Of a stretch of DNA of 64,000 bases, positions 1 to 9,666 are shown one piece after another; position 1 is the first letter of the stretch; each line of letters opens with the position of its first letter. Location of the stretch: NCBI RefSeq assembly GCF_022601735.1, contig NZ_JAKUMM010000008.1, positions 62,001 to 126,000 of the forward strand, given 5' to 3'. Source of the stretch: Atopomonas sediminilitoris. GTDB lineage: Bacteria > Pseudomonadota > Gammaproteobacteria > Pseudomonadales > Pseudomonadaceae. The notes under the pieces were generated by a model that saw nothing but the letters and a program-made list of their open reading frames with translations, ran no database searches and was not told where the DNA came from. The position numbers and the translations under genes were made by a program.

Positions 1-417
1 CTCACGCACCGCGCCTTTAAGGCCCGTACCCAGCAGCGCATCGACCAACACGCCCGCGCCCTGACACGCCTCGTTAAACGGCTGCAATGACACCCCGGCC
101 GCCTGAGCCGCAGCCACCGCGCGAGCTGCGTCGCCAGCCAGCTGCGCCGGCTCGACCACATACAGCACCTGCGCCTGCCAGCCCGCCTGCGCGGCTAATG
201 TCGCCAGCCAATAACCATCGCCGGCATTATTGCCATGCCCGGCCAAAACCGTGACCGCTTCAGCCTTTGCAAAATGCTTACGCAACACGCGCCAGCACGC
301 TGCCGCCGCCTGCTGCATTAAACTGAAACTCGGTGTACCGGCGGCGATCAGCGCCGCATCCATCGCACGAACCTGCTCGGCGCTGTGCAGCGCCGTAGGC
401 CAATTGTGAGCAAACAT
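1..417 (-). CDS. nnrE: NAD(P)H-hydrate epimerase domain protein, partial (C-terminal part beyond window edge)
   Basis: The minus-strand reading frame begins with ATG at 415-417 and is open to the left edge, giving the first 139 residues. The frame contains GHGNNAGDGY, the phosphate-binding signature of the YjeF N-terminal fold, followed by a Rossmann-like alternation and LVDALLGTGLKG. This family epimerises damaged NAD(P)HX so that the hydrate can be repaired. In many bacteria the domain is fused to the ATP/ADP-dependent dehydratase (NnrD), but whether it is fused here cannot be seen. The gene is divergent from queG, with 57 bases between the starts, so the two promoters share a short region. 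The family call is firm; the fusion state is unknown. Confidence 0.88.
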   Translation of the reverse strand, partial: MFAHNWPTALHSAEQVRAMDAALIAAGTPSFSLMQQAAAACWRVLRKHFAKAEAVTVLAGHGNNAGDGYWLATLAAQAGWQAQVLYVVEPAQLAGDAARAVAAAQAAGVSLQPFNEACQGAGVLVDALLGTGLKGAVRE

Positions 418-474
418 GAGGCAAACTCCCCAGGGTTTGGCAAAATTATACCTATCCCTGCCCATCGAGCTGTT

Positions 475-1557
475 ATGACCACCACCATTGACTTCACTGA
501 GCTGGCCCAGCGCATTAAAACCTGGGGGCGCGAACTGGGCTTTCAGCAAGTCGGCATCGCCGGCGTTGAGCTGGGCGCACATGAAACGCGACTGGATGAA
601 TGGTTAGCGGCCGGTTATCACGGTGAAATGGACTACATGGCCAGCCATGGCAGCAAACGCAGCCACCCCGAGCAGCTGGTACCCGGCACCTTGCGCGTGG
701 TGTCGCTGCGCATGGACTACCTGCCCGCCGACACCGGCATGACGCAAGTGCTGAGCAACCCGCAACAAGCCTATGTATCGCGCTATGCCTTGGGCCGCGA
801 CTACCACAAGCTGATCCGCAAGCGCATCGCGCAACTGGCCGAGCAAATTCAAGCGGAGATCGGCGCGTTTGGTTTTCGTGCCTTTGTCGACAGCGCCCCG
901 GTGCTAGAGCGGGCCCTCGCCGATCAAGCCGGCCTTGGCTGGATTGGCAAAAACACCATGCTGATCAACCGCCAAGCCGGCAGTTTCTTTTTTCTTGGCG
1001 AGCTGTACACCGACCTACCGCTACCGGTGGATGCGCCCTACGGCAAAAATCACTGCGGCAGTTGCAGCGCTTGCTTGGATAAATGCCCGACCAACGCCTT
1101 TGTCGGCCCCAATGTTTTGGATGCCACCCGCTGCATTTCTTACCTGACCATCGAGCTTAAGGGCAGCATTCCCGAGGAGTTGCGCAGCATGATGGGCAAT
1201 CGCGTGTTTGGCTGCGACGACTGCCAATTGGTGTGTCCGTGGAATCGTTTTGCGCGCCCCACCGGCCAAGGCGATTTTCAGCCGCGCCACGCGCTGGATC
1301 GCAGCCAGTTGGCCGAACTGTTTCTGTGGGATGAAGCGACGTTTCTTAGCCGCACCGAAGGCTCGCCAATTCGCCGCGCAGGCTTTGAGCGCTGGCTGCG
1401 TAACTTAGCCGTTGGCCTCGGCAATGCCGAATCCAGCCCTGAGGTATTAGCCGCGCTTGAACAGCGCCGCGATTACCCCAGCGACCTCGTGCAAGAACAT
1501 GTGAGCTGGGCGCTAACGCAACACGCGCAGCGCCTGAACACAAAAGGCGCCCACTAA
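475..1557 (+). CDS. queG: Epoxyqueuosine reductase QueG
   Basis: QueG reduces epoxyqueuosine to queuosine in tRNA with a cobalamin cofactor and two 4Fe-4S clusters. The protein is 360 residues from the ATG at 475, reading MTTTIDFTEL. A longer frame starts at 385, but it would run into the divergent epimerase gene and adds a non-family N-terminus. The two cluster-binding motifs are visible: CGSCSACLDKCPTNAF, then CDDCQLVCPWNRFA. The N-terminal cobalamin-binding half and the AYVSRYALGRDYH segment are typical. A short GC-rich inverted repeat overlaps its stop codon. Neighbours nnrE and orn are in the usual pseudomonad order. Confidence 0.95.
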   Translation: MTTTIDFTELAQRIKTWGRELGFQQVGIAGVELGAHETRLDEWLAAGYHGEMDYMASHGSKRSHPEQLVPGTLRVVSLRMDYLPADTGMTQVLSNPQQAYVSRYALGRDYHKLIRKRIAQLAEQIQAEIGAFGFRAFVDSAPVLERALADQAGLGWIGKNTMLINRQAGSFFFLGELYTDLPLPVDAPYGKNHCGSCSACLDKCPTNAFVGPNVLDATRCISYLTIELKGSIPEELRSMMGNRVFGCDDCQLVCPWNRFARPTGQGDFQPRHALDRSQLAELFLWDEATFLSRTEGSPIRRAGFERWLRNLAVGLGNAESSPEVLAALEQRRDYPSDLVQEHVSWALTQHAQRLNTKGAH

Positions 1558-1567
1558 AAAGGCGCCT
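1545..1567. terminator. Short inverted repeat between convergent queG and orn
   Basis: A 7-bp stem (aggcgcc at 1545-1551, ggcgcct at 1561-1567) surrounds a 9-base A-rich loop and overlaps the queG stop codon. Read on the minus strand it gives T-runs in the loop rather than after the stem, so it is a weak candidate terminator for this convergent pair. Confidence 0.35.
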
Positions 1568-1579
1568 CATCGGCATCGC

Positions 1580-2122
1580 TTAGTACTTAATAAAGTGCTC
1601 GCGGTAATGGCGCAGCTCATTCACCGAATCACGAATATCGTCCAGCGCCAAGTGGCTGCTCTGCTTCTTAACCCCGTCTTTCACGTGCGGCGCCCAGCGC
1701 GCGGCCAGCTCTTTGAGGGTTGAAACATCCAAATTGCGGTAGTGGAAGAAGTGCTCCAGCGCCGGCATGTGGCGGTACAAGAAGCGGCGATCTTGGCAAA
1801 TGCTGTTACCGCACATCGGTGACGTGCGCTCCGGCACCCACTGCTGCAAGAAGGCAATGGTCTGGGCACAGGCTTCGTCTTCGCTCACGCGGCTCTGACG
1901 CACACGCTCGGTCAGACCCGACTGGCCGTGCTGGCGGGTATTCCACTCATCCATCCCGGCCAACACCTCATCACTCTGATGAATCGCCAGCATCGGGCCT
2001 TCGGCCAAAATATTCAGGTCGGCATCGGTGACTAAGGTGGCAATTTCGATGATGCGATCGTTATCAGGGTCCAGACCGGTCATTTCCAGATCGATCCAAA
2101 TCAGGTTTTTTGCGTTTTGCAT
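1580..2122 (-). CDS. orn: Oligoribonuclease Orn
   Basis: Orn is a DEDDh 3'-5' exonuclease that degrades di- and short oligoribonucleotides. In c-di-GMP-using bacteria it also clears pGpG, which is relevant in a window rich in GGDEF/EAL genes. The 180-residue protein has the usual length. [11 protein letters not shown] carries the first Asp-Glu pair, and [17 protein letters not shown] carries the last acidic residue with its upstream His. The gene is convergent with queG and divergent from rsgA, the standard pseudomonad arrangement. The start is ATG at 2120-2122. Confidence 0.97.
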   Translation of the reverse strand: MQNAKNLIWIDLEMTGLDPDNDRIIEIATLVTDADLNILAEGPMLAIHQSDEVLAGMDEWNTRQHGQSGLTERVRQSRVSEDEACAQTIAFLQQWVPERTSPMCGNSICQDRRFLYRHMPALEHFFHYRNLDVSTLKELAARWAPHVKDGVKKQSSHLALDDIRDSVNELRHYREHFIKY

Positions 2123-2251
2123 GGCTCAGCTCCAACGGGCAATGCCGGCATTCTAGCAAGGCTCACGCACGGCTGCCGGCGCATCCGCTACTGACCCCCG
2201 CCGTGGTTAGGGCTACACTCGCCACACTTTTCTCGATGCGATGTATTTCTC

Positions 2252-3271
2252 ATGGCCAAACGCCAACTCAACCGCCGCCAAACATGGCGGATCCAGAAGA
2301 TTCAAGACGAGCGCAGCGCGCGCGCCGCCAAGCGCGAAGCCCGCGCCGTGGAAGAACTGGAAGGCGGCGACCTAGGCCCCGAGCAAACCGGTTTGGTGAT
2401 CGCGCACTTTGGCGTCACGGTTGAGGTGGAAAGCGATGAAGGCGTGCGGCATCGCTGCCACTTGCGCGCTAACTTGCCGGCACTGGTGACCGGCGATCGC
2501 GTGGTATGGCGCGCCGGCAACCAAGACAACGGCGTGATCGTGGCCCAGCTGCCGCGCACCTCGGAGCTGTGCCGCCCCAACAACCACGGCCAACTGAAGC
2601 CTGTGGCGGCCAACGTTGAGCAAATCCTCATCGTGATCGCCCCCGAGCCGCACGCGCACGCCAACCTGATCGACCGCTATCTGGTCGCCGCCGAGCACGC
2701 GGGCATCAAACCTTTGTTGCTGCTGAACAAGGTCGATCTACTGAACGACGAAAACAGCCCACGACTGCACAGCATGCTCGATACCTATCGCGGACTGGGC
2801 TATCAGGTGCTGGAAGTCTCAGCCCACCATGGCGACGCCATGGAGCAGCTGTATGCCGCGCTCGATGGGCACATCAGCGTGTTTGTTGGGCAATCGGGCG
2901 TGGGTAAGTCATCGTTGGTCAACACCTTACTGCCGGGTGAAGACACCCGCGTCGGCGACTTGTCGCAAGCCACCGGCAAGGGCACGCACACCACCACCAC
3001 GGCGCGCTTGTTTCACTTCCCCAGCGGTGGCGATTTGATTGACTCACCGGGTATCCGCGAGTTCGCCCTAAGCCATATCGACCGCCATGCGGTGGAAGAC
3101 GGCTTTGTTGAGTTCCGCGATTTGCTCGGCCGTTGTCGCTTTCGCGACTGCAAGCACGAACAAGAGCCAGGCTGCGCCCTACTCAAGGCACTGGAAGACG
3201 GCACGGTCAGCCCGCTGCGCATCAACAGCTATCGCCATATCCTCGCCAGCTTGCCCGAGAAAGAGTACTAA
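2252..3271 (+). CDS. rsgA: Small ribosomal subunit biogenesis GTPase RsgA
   Basis: RsgA is a circularly permuted GTPase that acts in late 30S subunit maturation. In its 339 residues the N-terminal OB fold is followed by LLNKVDLL (G4), then GQSGVGKSS (G1, about residue 213), then DSPGIREF (G3), which is the permuted order. The C-terminal zinc-binding region is [14 protein letters not shown]. The basic N-terminus ([13 protein letters not shown]) is typical. The start at 2252 has no obvious Shine-Dalgarno sequence. It is divergent from orn. Confidence 0.97.
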   Translation: MAKRQLNRRQTWRIQKIQDERSARAAKREARAVEELEGGDLGPEQTGLVIAHFGVTVEVESDEGVRHRCHLRANLPALVTGDRVVWRAGNQDNGVIVAQLPRTSELCRPNNHGQLKPVAANVEQILIVIAPEPHAHANLIDRYLVAAEHAGIKPLLLLNKVDLLNDENSPRLHSMLDTYRGLGYQVLEVSAHHGDAMEQLYAALDGHISVFVGQSGVGKSSLVNTLLPGEDTRVGDLSQATGKGTHTTTTARLFHFPSGGDLIDSPGIREFALSHIDRHAVEDGFVEFRDLLGRCRFRDCKHEQEPGCALLKALEDGTVSPLRINSYRHILASLPEKEY

Positions 3272-3277
3272 GTCGGC

Positions 3278-4252
3278 TTAAGGGTTCGCCGGTGCGGACA
3301 GCGGGCCACCGCTTTCAAAGATATTCACCGCAGGCTGCCCTGCTGCGCCTGACACGGGCGCGGCAGCTTCTGGCGTTACCGCCGACTCAACCGGCACTTC
3401 GGGCGTGTGTGTCTCACCCTCAATCGCCGCCTGCGCTTGCTTGGTCAGGACCATGATATCGATCCGCCGATTGGTCGGATTGAGCTCGTCGCTGGCATCA
3501 AACAACGACGACGAACCATAGCCGGCCACCCGCGCCACTTGCCCGTCGGGATAGCCGCCAAACTCCAAGGCACGACGTGCCGCGTTGGCCCGCTCGCTGG
3601 ACAGCTCCCAGTTGCTGTAATCCTTGCGTCCAACATAAGGCTGCGCATCGGTGTGCCCACCAATGCTGATCTTGTTCGGCACCGCGCGAATGGTGTCCGC
3701 CAGCGCCAGCAAAATCTCCTCAAAGTGCGGCTGTAAATGCGCACTGCCCGAAGAAAACATCGGCCGATTTTCCGCATCGGTGATTTGAATCCGCAGGCCG
3801 TCAGGGGTGATCTCAAACATGATCTGCTCACTGAAGCGCTTAAGCTCAGGGCTTTCATCGACCTTTTGCTGTAACTCCTGCATCAACAGCGACAAGCGCT
3901 CTTGCTCGATGCGATCGGCCAACGTCTCGACCTGCTCTTTATCCAGCGTAATGCGTTGCTGCTGGCCCGTGTCTTGGTCCTTATTCAAGGTTTTATTAGG
4001 CGACACTTGTGGCGAACCACCCAAATCAATCACGTAAGGGCTGGCACTCTCGCTAAAACCGATCGGGTCTTCAAAGTAGCCCGACACGGCCTTGAGCTGT
4101 TCCGGGGTGGCGCTCGAGAGCAGCCACAAGACCAAGAAGAACGCCATCATCGCCGTGGCAAAGTCGGCAAAAGCAATCTTCCACGCGCCACCGTGGTGGC
4201 CACCGACAACCTTTTTAACCCGCTTAATAATGATCGGCTGCGCGTTATCCAT
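3278..4252 (-). CDS. motB: Flagellar motor stator protein MotB
   Basis: MotB is the peptidoglycan-anchored half of the proton-driven stator. It is 324 residues with a cytoplasmic basic start (VKKVVGGHHGGAWKIAFADFATAMMAFFLVLWLL) whose single membrane helix holds the proton-accepting Asp. A linker is followed by an OmpA-like domain (about residues 150-270) with ISIGGHTDAQPYVG and LSSERANAARRAL. The tail after about residue 280 is Ala/Pro-rich and low complexity. It lies 10 bases downstream of motA in one operon. This is the pseudomonad MotAB position next to rsgA, rather than the MotCD type. Confidence 0.96.
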   Translation of the reverse strand: MDNAQPIIIKRVKKVVGGHHGGAWKIAFADFATAMMAFFLVLWLLSSATPEQLKAVSGYFEDPIGFSESASPYVIDLGGSPQVSPNKTLNKDQDTGQQQRITLDKEQVETLADRIEQERLSLLMQELQQKVDESPELKRFSEQIMFEITPDGLRIQITDAENRPMFSSGSAHLQPHFEEILLALADTIRAVPNKISIGGHTDAQPYVGRKDYSNWELSSERANAARRALEFGGYPDGQVARVAGYGSSSLFDASDELNPTNRRIDIMVLTKQAQAAIEGETHTPEVPVESAVTPEAAAPVSGAAGQPAVNIFESGGPLSAPANP

Positions 4253-4262
4253 GGCTTAAACC

Positions 4263-5114
4263 TCAGCGCCCGCGAACGGCGGCATCCACATCACTAAAGG
4301 TTGGTCGATGCGCGGGCAGCAAGACCTTACGCCCAAACTCCACCGCCAGCGACGGCGGCATGCCCGACGCCGAGGCCACCAAGGCGGCTTTAATACAGGC
4401 GTAGACGTTTAGCTCTTCGTGGGCATCGTGCTCCAGCGAGGTCGCCAGCGGACCAAAGAAGCCGTACGCGGCCAAAATACCCAAGAAGGTCCCCACCAAC
4501 GCAGCAGCCACGTGCTGACCAATCGCCGCTTGGTCACCCGAGCCCAGCATCCCCATGGTGATCACGATACCCAGTACCGCCGCGACAATACCGAAGCCTG
4601 GCAGGCCATCGGCAATCCGCGTGACCGCATGGGCGGGGTGATCCAGCTCATGCTTGAGCGACTCCAGCTCCATATCGAACAAGCCTTCCAACTCATGCGG
4701 CGCCATGTTGCCAGAGGACATCAACCGCAGGTAGTCGCAGATAAAGTTCATCATCTGCGGGTTTTTTATTAACGCGGGATACTTGCTGAAAATCGGGCTG
4801 GTCATAGGGTCTTCGATGTCAGACTCAATCGACATCATGCCTTCGCGGCGACTCTTGTTCAGAATCTCGTAAAGCATGCCCAAGATTTCCAAGTAGTAGG
4901 CGTGGGTAAAGCGCGAGCCAAACATGCTGATGGACTTTTTCAGCACCTGCATAAAAGTACTGCCGGGGTTGGCCTGCAAAAAGGCACCCAGCGCTGCTCC
5001 ACCGATGATCAGCACTTCTAACGGCTGCACAATGGCCATGATTTCACCATGCGCCAGCACATAGCCGCCGAGCACGCCCGCAAACACAATAATGATGCCG
5101 ATGATTTTGGCCAT
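4263..5114 (-). CDS. motA: Flagellar motor stator protein MotA
   Basis: MotA forms the proton channel with MotB and engages the rotor. It is 283 residues with four predicted membrane helices: an N-terminal pair (IIGIIIVFAGVLGGYVLA and VLIIGGAALGAFL), a large cytoplasmic loop with charged residues, and a C-terminal pair (GFGIVAAVLGIVITMGML and VGTFLGILAAYGFFGPLA). The length matches the MotA family. The start is ATG at 5112-5114. A sigma-28-like promoter lies 55-81 bases upstream (5169-5195), consistent with late flagellar control. Confidence 0.97.
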   Translation of the reverse strand: MAKIIGIIIVFAGVLGGYVLAHGEIMAIVQPLEVLIIGGAALGAFLQANPGSTFMQVLKKSISMFGSRFTHAYYLEILGMLYEILNKSRREGMMSIESDIEDPMTSPIFSKYPALIKNPQMMNFICDYLRLMSSGNMAPHELEGLFDMELESLKHELDHPAHAVTRIADGLPGFGIVAAVLGIVITMGMLGSGDQAAIGQHVAAALVGTFLGILAAYGFFGPLATSLEHDAHEELNVYACIKAALVASASGMPPSLAVEFGRKVLLPAHRPTFSDVDAAVRGR

Positions 5115-5168
5115 CTATCTAACCTTGCAGAAAAAACAATACCAACGCATCGCGTTAGCGCTTTCTAT

Positions 5169-5195
5169 TTATCGGAAGCCCTGCGCCAGACTATA
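5169..5195 (-). promoter_or_regulatory. Sigma-28 (FliA)-type promoter for motAB
   Basis: On the minus strand TATA (5192-5195) is followed by exactly 15 bases and then TCCGATAA (5169-5176). The FliA consensus is TAAA-N15-GCCGATAA, so 10 of 12 key positions match with ideal spacing. It lies at a suitable distance upstream of motA. The match is seen directly; use by FliA is inferred. Confidence 0.6.
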
Positions 5196-5229
5196 GTCCC
5201 ACTATACGAATTGCTACACACGGACCCTT

Positions 5230-6846
5230 ATGGCCAACCAACGCGTGCTGCCGAAAACTGTTAAAGGCTGGGTTGATTTACTCGACCGCGCGCCGATCCC
5301 CGTTGCCGCGAGCGAGCTAAAAGCCGCCCGCGAAATTGTCGCCAGTGATCGCTTAAGTCTGCGTGATATTGCTGAACGGTTGCAGCAGTTTCCACCGATG
5401 GTGCTGCAAGTGATGCGCGCCGCCAACCGTGGCCGTGCCGTGGATAACCGCGCCGAAAGTTTAGAAGTCGCGATTAACCGCCTCGGCCTCGGTAAAGTCG
5501 AGCAACTGATCAAGGCCATGCCGAGCAAAGAGCCCGAGCAGCTGCCGCGGGGACTGAGGCAGACATTGATTATATCGCAGCACGCCAGCACCCAAGCCAA
5601 CGGCTTATTCGCCCAGCGCCTAGCCCGCCTGTGGACCGAAATTCACTGGGGCAGCCTGTTGTTTCTCGCGCCGTGCTGGGCACTGTGCAGCGTCGCCCCC
5701 GAACTGTATGAGCAGTGGGAAAAACGCGTTTTACGCCAAGGCGAAAGTGAGGCCAAGGTTGAAAAAGAGCTGCTGGGCATCCGCCTCACCGAGATGGCCG
5801 CCAAGCTCAGCGAACACTGGGGCTTACCGGAATGGATCGCCCGCAGCTATGAGCTGCTCGGCCAAGAGCGGCGCTTTTTAGTGAAAGCGCTGCATGTGGC
5901 TCGCACCTGTGAAACCCCACAACAGCAACTGCAAAAACTCGACGCCGAGCAAGAATTGGCGATTTGGCTGACGCAACCAGCCAACACCGTATTGCTGGCC
6001 AATGCCCTGGCTGTTGCCGCGCATAACCGCTGGGGCAGCGTGCACACCTTGCGCTGGCAGCAACTGACCGCGCTGTATCTGCGTGAGCCGTTGGGACAAG
6101 TGCAGGGACTCATCCACCAGTTAGCCGCCAAAAGTGCCCGCCAACTGCCATCCAGTGCGCATTGGCACCCAGCGCAAGCGCTGCTGTGGCCATGGGATGA
6201 AGTGCGCTTTAAGCCTGAACCCAAAACTGAACTCAAACCTGAGCCTAAAGCCGAAGCCAAGCCAGCCGCCGCACGCCCAGCCGACCCAGCACGCGAGAAC
6301 GCCGAGAAAGCCGCCGCGCGCGCACAACTGGCCAAGCAGCTACCACAGTGGAAGACACTGATCGCGCAACTGCAACAAAGCCCATCGCCGTTTAACAGCG
6401 TGCTGCAATTAACCCAGTGCGCCCGCGACACTGCCGTCACCTGTGGTATGCAACGTGTTCTACTGCTGCTGCCCAACCGCGAACGCAGCTTTATGGTGGC
6501 CCAGCAGTCACACGGCTTTGCCCAACCCTTAAGCAACTTAAAGCTGGAGATCCAGCCCAGCCCCTTACTGCGCAAATTAATGGCTGAGCCGGCGCTACTG
6601 CACATCGACTCCAGCAACTACAACCGCTATAGCGCGCACATTCCAGGGCAGCTCAAGCCTCTTTTTGACGGCCAACACCTGCTGCTGCGCTCGCTCAGCC
6701 AAGGCGAAAAAGTGGTCATGTTGTTGATCGCCGATGCCGGCGGCAATGCCATCGACGACATGCAGGTGCAAGCCTTTACCCGCACCGCCCAAGCACTGGA
6801 AAAAGGCCTGCAGATTTACACCAAGCGCGGCCGTGCCCAAGCGTGA
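5230..6846 (+). CDS. HDOD-domain signalling protein
   Basis: This 538-residue protein opens with an HDOD-like region (about residues 15-250): IPVAASELKAAREIVASD, then SLRDIAERLQQFPPMVLQVMRAAN. This fold resembles HD phosphohydrolases but usually lacks the catalytic His-Asp pair, and it serves in signalling. A lysine/proline/glutamate-rich linker with repeated KPEPK units follows (about residues 325-350). The C-terminal region (about 380-535) looks GAF-like, with VTCGMQRVLLLLPNRERSFMVAQ. No transmembrane segment is apparent. It occupies the position held by an uncharacterised gene between motA and rhodanese in P. aeruginosa. Its partner and ligand are unknown. Confidence 0.72.
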   Translation: MANQRVLPKTVKGWVDLLDRAPIPVAASELKAAREIVASDRLSLRDIAERLQQFPPMVLQVMRAANRGRAVDNRAESLEVAINRLGLGKVEQLIKAMPSKEPEQLPRGLRQTLIISQHASTQANGLFAQRLARLWTEIHWGSLLFLAPCWALCSVAPELYEQWEKRVLRQGESEAKVEKELLGIRLTEMAAKLSEHWGLPEWIARSYELLGQERRFLVKALHVARTCETPQQQLQKLDAEQELAIWLTQPANTVLLANALAVAAHNRWGSVHTLRWQQLTALYLREPLGQVQGLIHQLAAKSARQLPSSAHWHPAQALLWPWDEVRFKPEPKTELKPEPKAEAKPAAARPADPARENAEKAAARAQLAKQLPQWKTLIAQLQQSPSPFNSVLQLTQCARDTAVTCGMQRVLLLLPNRERSFMVAQQSHGFAQPLSNLKLEIQPSPLLRKLMAEPALLHIDSSNYNRYSAHIPGQLKPLFDGQHLLLRSLSQGEKVVMLLIADAGGNAIDDMQVQAFTRTAQALEKGLQIYTKRGRAQA

Positions 6847-6905
6847 CGGTCGCCCCCGCGCCTCAGCTTGGTTAGAATCAGCGGTTCAATCCTGAAGGAG
6901 TCGCC

Positions 6906-7721
6906 ATGAGCGCCTTTGCTGATCTGCCGCTGGTCTTAGAGCCCGCGCAACTGGCTGCCCACCTCGACGCGCCAGAACTGATTCTGGTCGACCTGTGCCA
7001 GAGCAGCCGCTACCCCGAAGGCCACCTGCCCGGCGCGCGCTACATTGACCCCAAGCGCACCATGGCCGGCCAAGCGCCAGCGCCCGGCTTATTGCCAAGC
7101 CTTGAGCAGCTACAAGCCATCTTCACTGAGCTTGGGCATCGTCGCGATGCTGTGTACGTGGTTTATGACGATGAGGGCGGCGGTTGGGCCGGACGCTTTA
7201 TCTGGCTGCTGGATGTCATCGGTCATCGCCACTACCACTACCTCAACGGTGGTTTGCATGCATGGGCTGGCGAGGGCTTACAGCTAACGCGCGAGATTCC
7301 CGCCGCCTGTACGCAACCAGTGCCGCTAACGCTCAGCGATGCGCCGACCATCAGCCGCGAGGCTTTGCAGGCAGAGCTCGGCAACCCTGAGCTGTGCATC
7401 TGGGACGCCCGCTCGCCCGGCGAGTACAGCGGCGAGAAAGTGTTAGCCGCCAAAGGGGGCCATATCCCCGGCGCGGTCAATTTTGAGTGGACCGCCGGCA
7501 TGGATAAAACCCGTGGCCTGCGCATTCGCAGCGACATTGTTGAGGTGCTGATCGCCCACGGCATTACGCCTGATAAAGACATCGTCACGCATTGCCAAAC
7601 GCATCACCGCTCCGGCTTTACCTACTTAGTCGCCAAAGCCTTGGGCTACCCTCGCGTGCGCGCCTATGCTGGCTCGTGGTCCGAGTGGGGCAACCATCCT
7701 GATACCCCTGTGGAAATTTGA
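6906..7721 (+). CDS. rhdA: Thiosulfate sulfurtransferase (rhodanese), RhdA type
   Basis: This tandem-domain rhodanese (271 residues) transfers sulfane sulfur from thiosulfate to acceptors such as cyanide or thiols. The inactive N-terminal rhodanese domain covers about residues 8-130 and the catalytic domain about 150-270. The active-site loop is HCQTHHRSG with the nucleophile at Cys230, the same loop as Azotobacter vinelandii RhdA. A good Shine-Dalgarno sequence (gaaggag) precedes the ATG at 6906. psd follows after 7 bases, so the two are probably cotranscribed. Confidence 0.94.
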   Translation: MSAFADLPLVLEPAQLAAHLDAPELILVDLCQSSRYPEGHLPGARYIDPKRTMAGQAPAPGLLPSLEQLQAIFTELGHRRDAVYVVYDDEGGGWAGRFIWLLDVIGHRHYHYLNGGLHAWAGEGLQLTREIPAACTQPVPLTLSDAPTISREALQAELGNPELCIWDARSPGEYSGEKVLAAKGGHIPGAVNFEWTAGMDKTRGLRIRSDIVEVLIAHGITPDKDIVTHCQTHHRSGFTYLVAKALGYPRVRAYAGSWSEWGNHPDTPVEI

Positions 7722-7728
7722 GACTGTT

Positions 7729-8592
7729 ATGTCACTGAAAAAAAATCTGTTTATTGCCGCGCAGCACCTGCTGCCGCACCACTTGCTGTCGCGCCTGATC
7801 GGCTGCGCCGCCGAATGCCGTGCAGCATGGTTTAAAGACCGCCTGATCGGCTGGTTCGCCAAGCAATACCAAGTCAACATGAGCGAAGCCGCCGTGGAAG
7901 ACCTGACCGCTTACGAACACTTCAACGCCTTCTTCACCCGTGCGTTAAAAGATGGAGCGCGCCCACTGGACAGCACCGCCGGCAGCATTCTTTGCCCCGC
8001 CGATGGCGCCATCAGCCAACTGGGTAAAATCGAGCACGGCCGCATCTTCCAAGCCAAAGGCCACAGCTTCAGCGTGACCGAGCTACTCGGCGGCGACGCT
8101 ACGCGGGCTGAGCCGTTCATGGGGGGTGAGTTTGCCACCGTGTACCTGTCGCCCAAGGACTACCACCGCGTGCACATGCCATTGACCGGCACCTTGAAGG
8201 AAATGATTTACGTGCCCGGTCGTTTGTTCTCGGTTAACCAAACCACCGCCGAAAACGTGCCGGAGCTATTTGCGCGCAACGAACGCGCCGTGTGCATCTT
8301 CGACACCGAGCGCGGGCCGATGGCCGTGGTGCTGGTCGGCGCCATGATTGTGGCGGCGATTGAAACCGTGTTCGCCGGCCATATCACCCCACCCAAGCGC
8401 GCGCTCAAAGCGGTGCGCTACGATGAAGCCGCACGCCAGCCCATCGTGCTGGAGCGTGGCGCAGAGCTTGGCCGTTTCAAATTAGGCTCCACCGCGATCG
8501 TCTTGTTCGGCCCCGAACAAGTTCGCTGGGCGGCACAACTGGGCGAAACCAGCCCAGTGCGTATGGGCGAGCAACTCGGCTTGCCGCACTGA
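7729..8592 (+). CDS. psd: Phosphatidylserine decarboxylase proenzyme
   Basis: Psd makes phosphatidylethanolamine at the inner membrane by decarboxylating phosphatidylserine. The protein is 287 residues from ATG 7729 ([12 protein letters not shown]); an upstream in-frame start at 7666 lies inside rhodanese. The [11 protein letters not shown] motif contains the self-cleavage site. Ser254 of LGST becomes the pyruvoyl cofactor of the small alpha chain. [11 protein letters not shown] and [11 protein letters not shown] are family hallmarks. A strong hairpin follows the gene. Confidence 0.97.
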   Translation: MSLKKNLFIAAQHLLPHHLLSRLIGCAAECRAAWFKDRLIGWFAKQYQVNMSEAAVEDLTAYEHFNAFFTRALKDGARPLDSTAGSILCPADGAISQLGKIEHGRIFQAKGHSFSVTELLGGDATRAEPFMGGEFATVYLSPKDYHRVHMPLTGTLKEMIYVPGRLFSVNQTTAENVPELFARNERAVCIFDTERGPMAVVLVGAMIVAAIETVFAGHITPPKRALKAVRYDEAARQPIVLERGAELGRFKLGSTAIVLFGPEQVRWAAQLGETSPVRMGEQLGLPH

Positions 8593-8618
8593 GCCAATCC
8601 GCCTCGCTGAGACAGCAT

Positions 8619-8642
8619 AAGGCCGCCTACTTCGGCGGCCTT
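8619..8642. terminator. Bidirectional terminator between psd and the membrane protein gene
   Basis: A perfect 9-bp stem (aaggccgcc 8619-8627, ggcggcctt 8634-8642) with a 6-base loop lies between two convergent genes. Short T/A-rich flanks on both sides fit use in both directions. Confidence 0.7.
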
Positions 8643-8671
8643 GTGGTTCTAACGCAGTCCACTGATCCTCA

Positions 8672-9520
8672 TTACGCTGTGGCCAAGCGCTCGCTCACCA
8701 CAGCGCGCGGCGCGGGCAGCCACAACAGGCGTCGATAGAACCAACGCGCCGGGCCCGCTTGCGGCAGCCCTAACAACGCAAGCCACGCCACCCCGAATAG
8801 CGCACCCAGCGCCCAGCCCAGCCAGTGCACCGCCACACTCACCACAATCGCCGAGCCCAGCACCAAGCCAAACACCAGCGCCAATAAGGTCACAACGGTC
8901 AGCAGGTTATTCGGCTCGCCGGCACGGTTGGGTAATGTTGCGCCAGCCTGCGCGCGCCCTTTCGCTAGCCACGTCACCATCCAGATGAACAGCACCGGCA
9001 ACAAGATCGCGCCCATGGCGTACAAAGTCAGCGCAACCGGCGAGAAAAACCACTCCAGCGCCAAGCCCCAATGCCACTGGGCAAACACTTGATGGTCAGC
9101 AGATAAAAAGCGCTGATAACCCAAGCCATCCCAGCCGTGCACCAAGATAAATAACATGCCGAAGTAGGCCAACAGCAGATGCCAGAACGCTTGGTAGCTG
9201 CGCCCTTGGCGAATCAGCGCGCGACACAGATAAAACCCCAAGATGCCTTGGGTGATATTGGTGACCGCAAAACCCACGCCAAGCCACGTCGGCAGATCGG
9301 TTAATTGGCGGGCCACCTGCATGGTCTCCCAGTCCGGAAACTGCCATAGCAGAATCATCCCTGACGGGCCAAACAACAGTGCCAAATACAGCAATGTGCG
9401 ACTAAAAAAGGGGTTATCTAGCAGCTTCTCGCCCGCCGGCGCAGCGGCTAATTGCCGCGCCGCTGCCAGGGCAAAACCTGCGCCTAGGCCGTAAGACCAA
9501 AAAACGTCCACCTGCACCAT
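8672..9520 (-). CDS. Multi-pass membrane protein of unknown function
   Basis: I do not recognise this 282-residue protein. It is strongly hydrophobic, with about seven to eight likely membrane segments. Examples are TLLYLALLFGPSGMILLW, WHLLLAYFGMLFILVHGW, LTLYAMGAILLPVLFIWMV and LALVFGLVLGSAIVVSVAV. It is rich in Trp and in aromatic residues at helix ends. There is no ATP-binding or redox motif and no clear signal peptide apart from the first helix. It stands alone between psd and epmA, convergent with psd, and could be transcribed separately from the 146-base gap upstream. A transporter-like or structural membrane role is possible but not shown. Confidence 0.6.
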   Translation of the reverse strand: MVQVDVFWSYGLGAGFALAAARQLAAAPAGEKLLDNPFFSRTLLYLALLFGPSGMILLWQFPDWETMQVARQLTDLPTWLGVGFAVTNITQGILGFYLCRALIRQGRSYQAFWHLLLAYFGMLFILVHGWDGLGYQRFLSADHQVFAQWHWGLALEWFFSPVALTLYAMGAILLPVLFIWMVTWLAKGRAQAGATLPNRAGEPNNLLTVVTLLALVFGLVLGSAIVVSVAVHWLGWALGALFGVAWLALLGLPQAGPARWFYRRLLWLPAPRAVVSERLATA

Positions 9521-9666
9521 ATTGTTATTCTCCGTGTCATGAGGTTGCGCCGCAGGATGCGGCTGACACGTATTGTGCGAAGCGCCGTTGTTGCCTCCAA
9601 GGTCGCCTAGGGCCGACTTGCAACCCTTAAACGCGCACGCTTTGGCCAGATATGACTGAGCACTAG

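Noticed and set aside
5847..6617. 256-codon frame antisense to the HDOD protein gene
   Set aside because: Ser/Cys-rich translation without motif, fully inside a real gene on the other strand.
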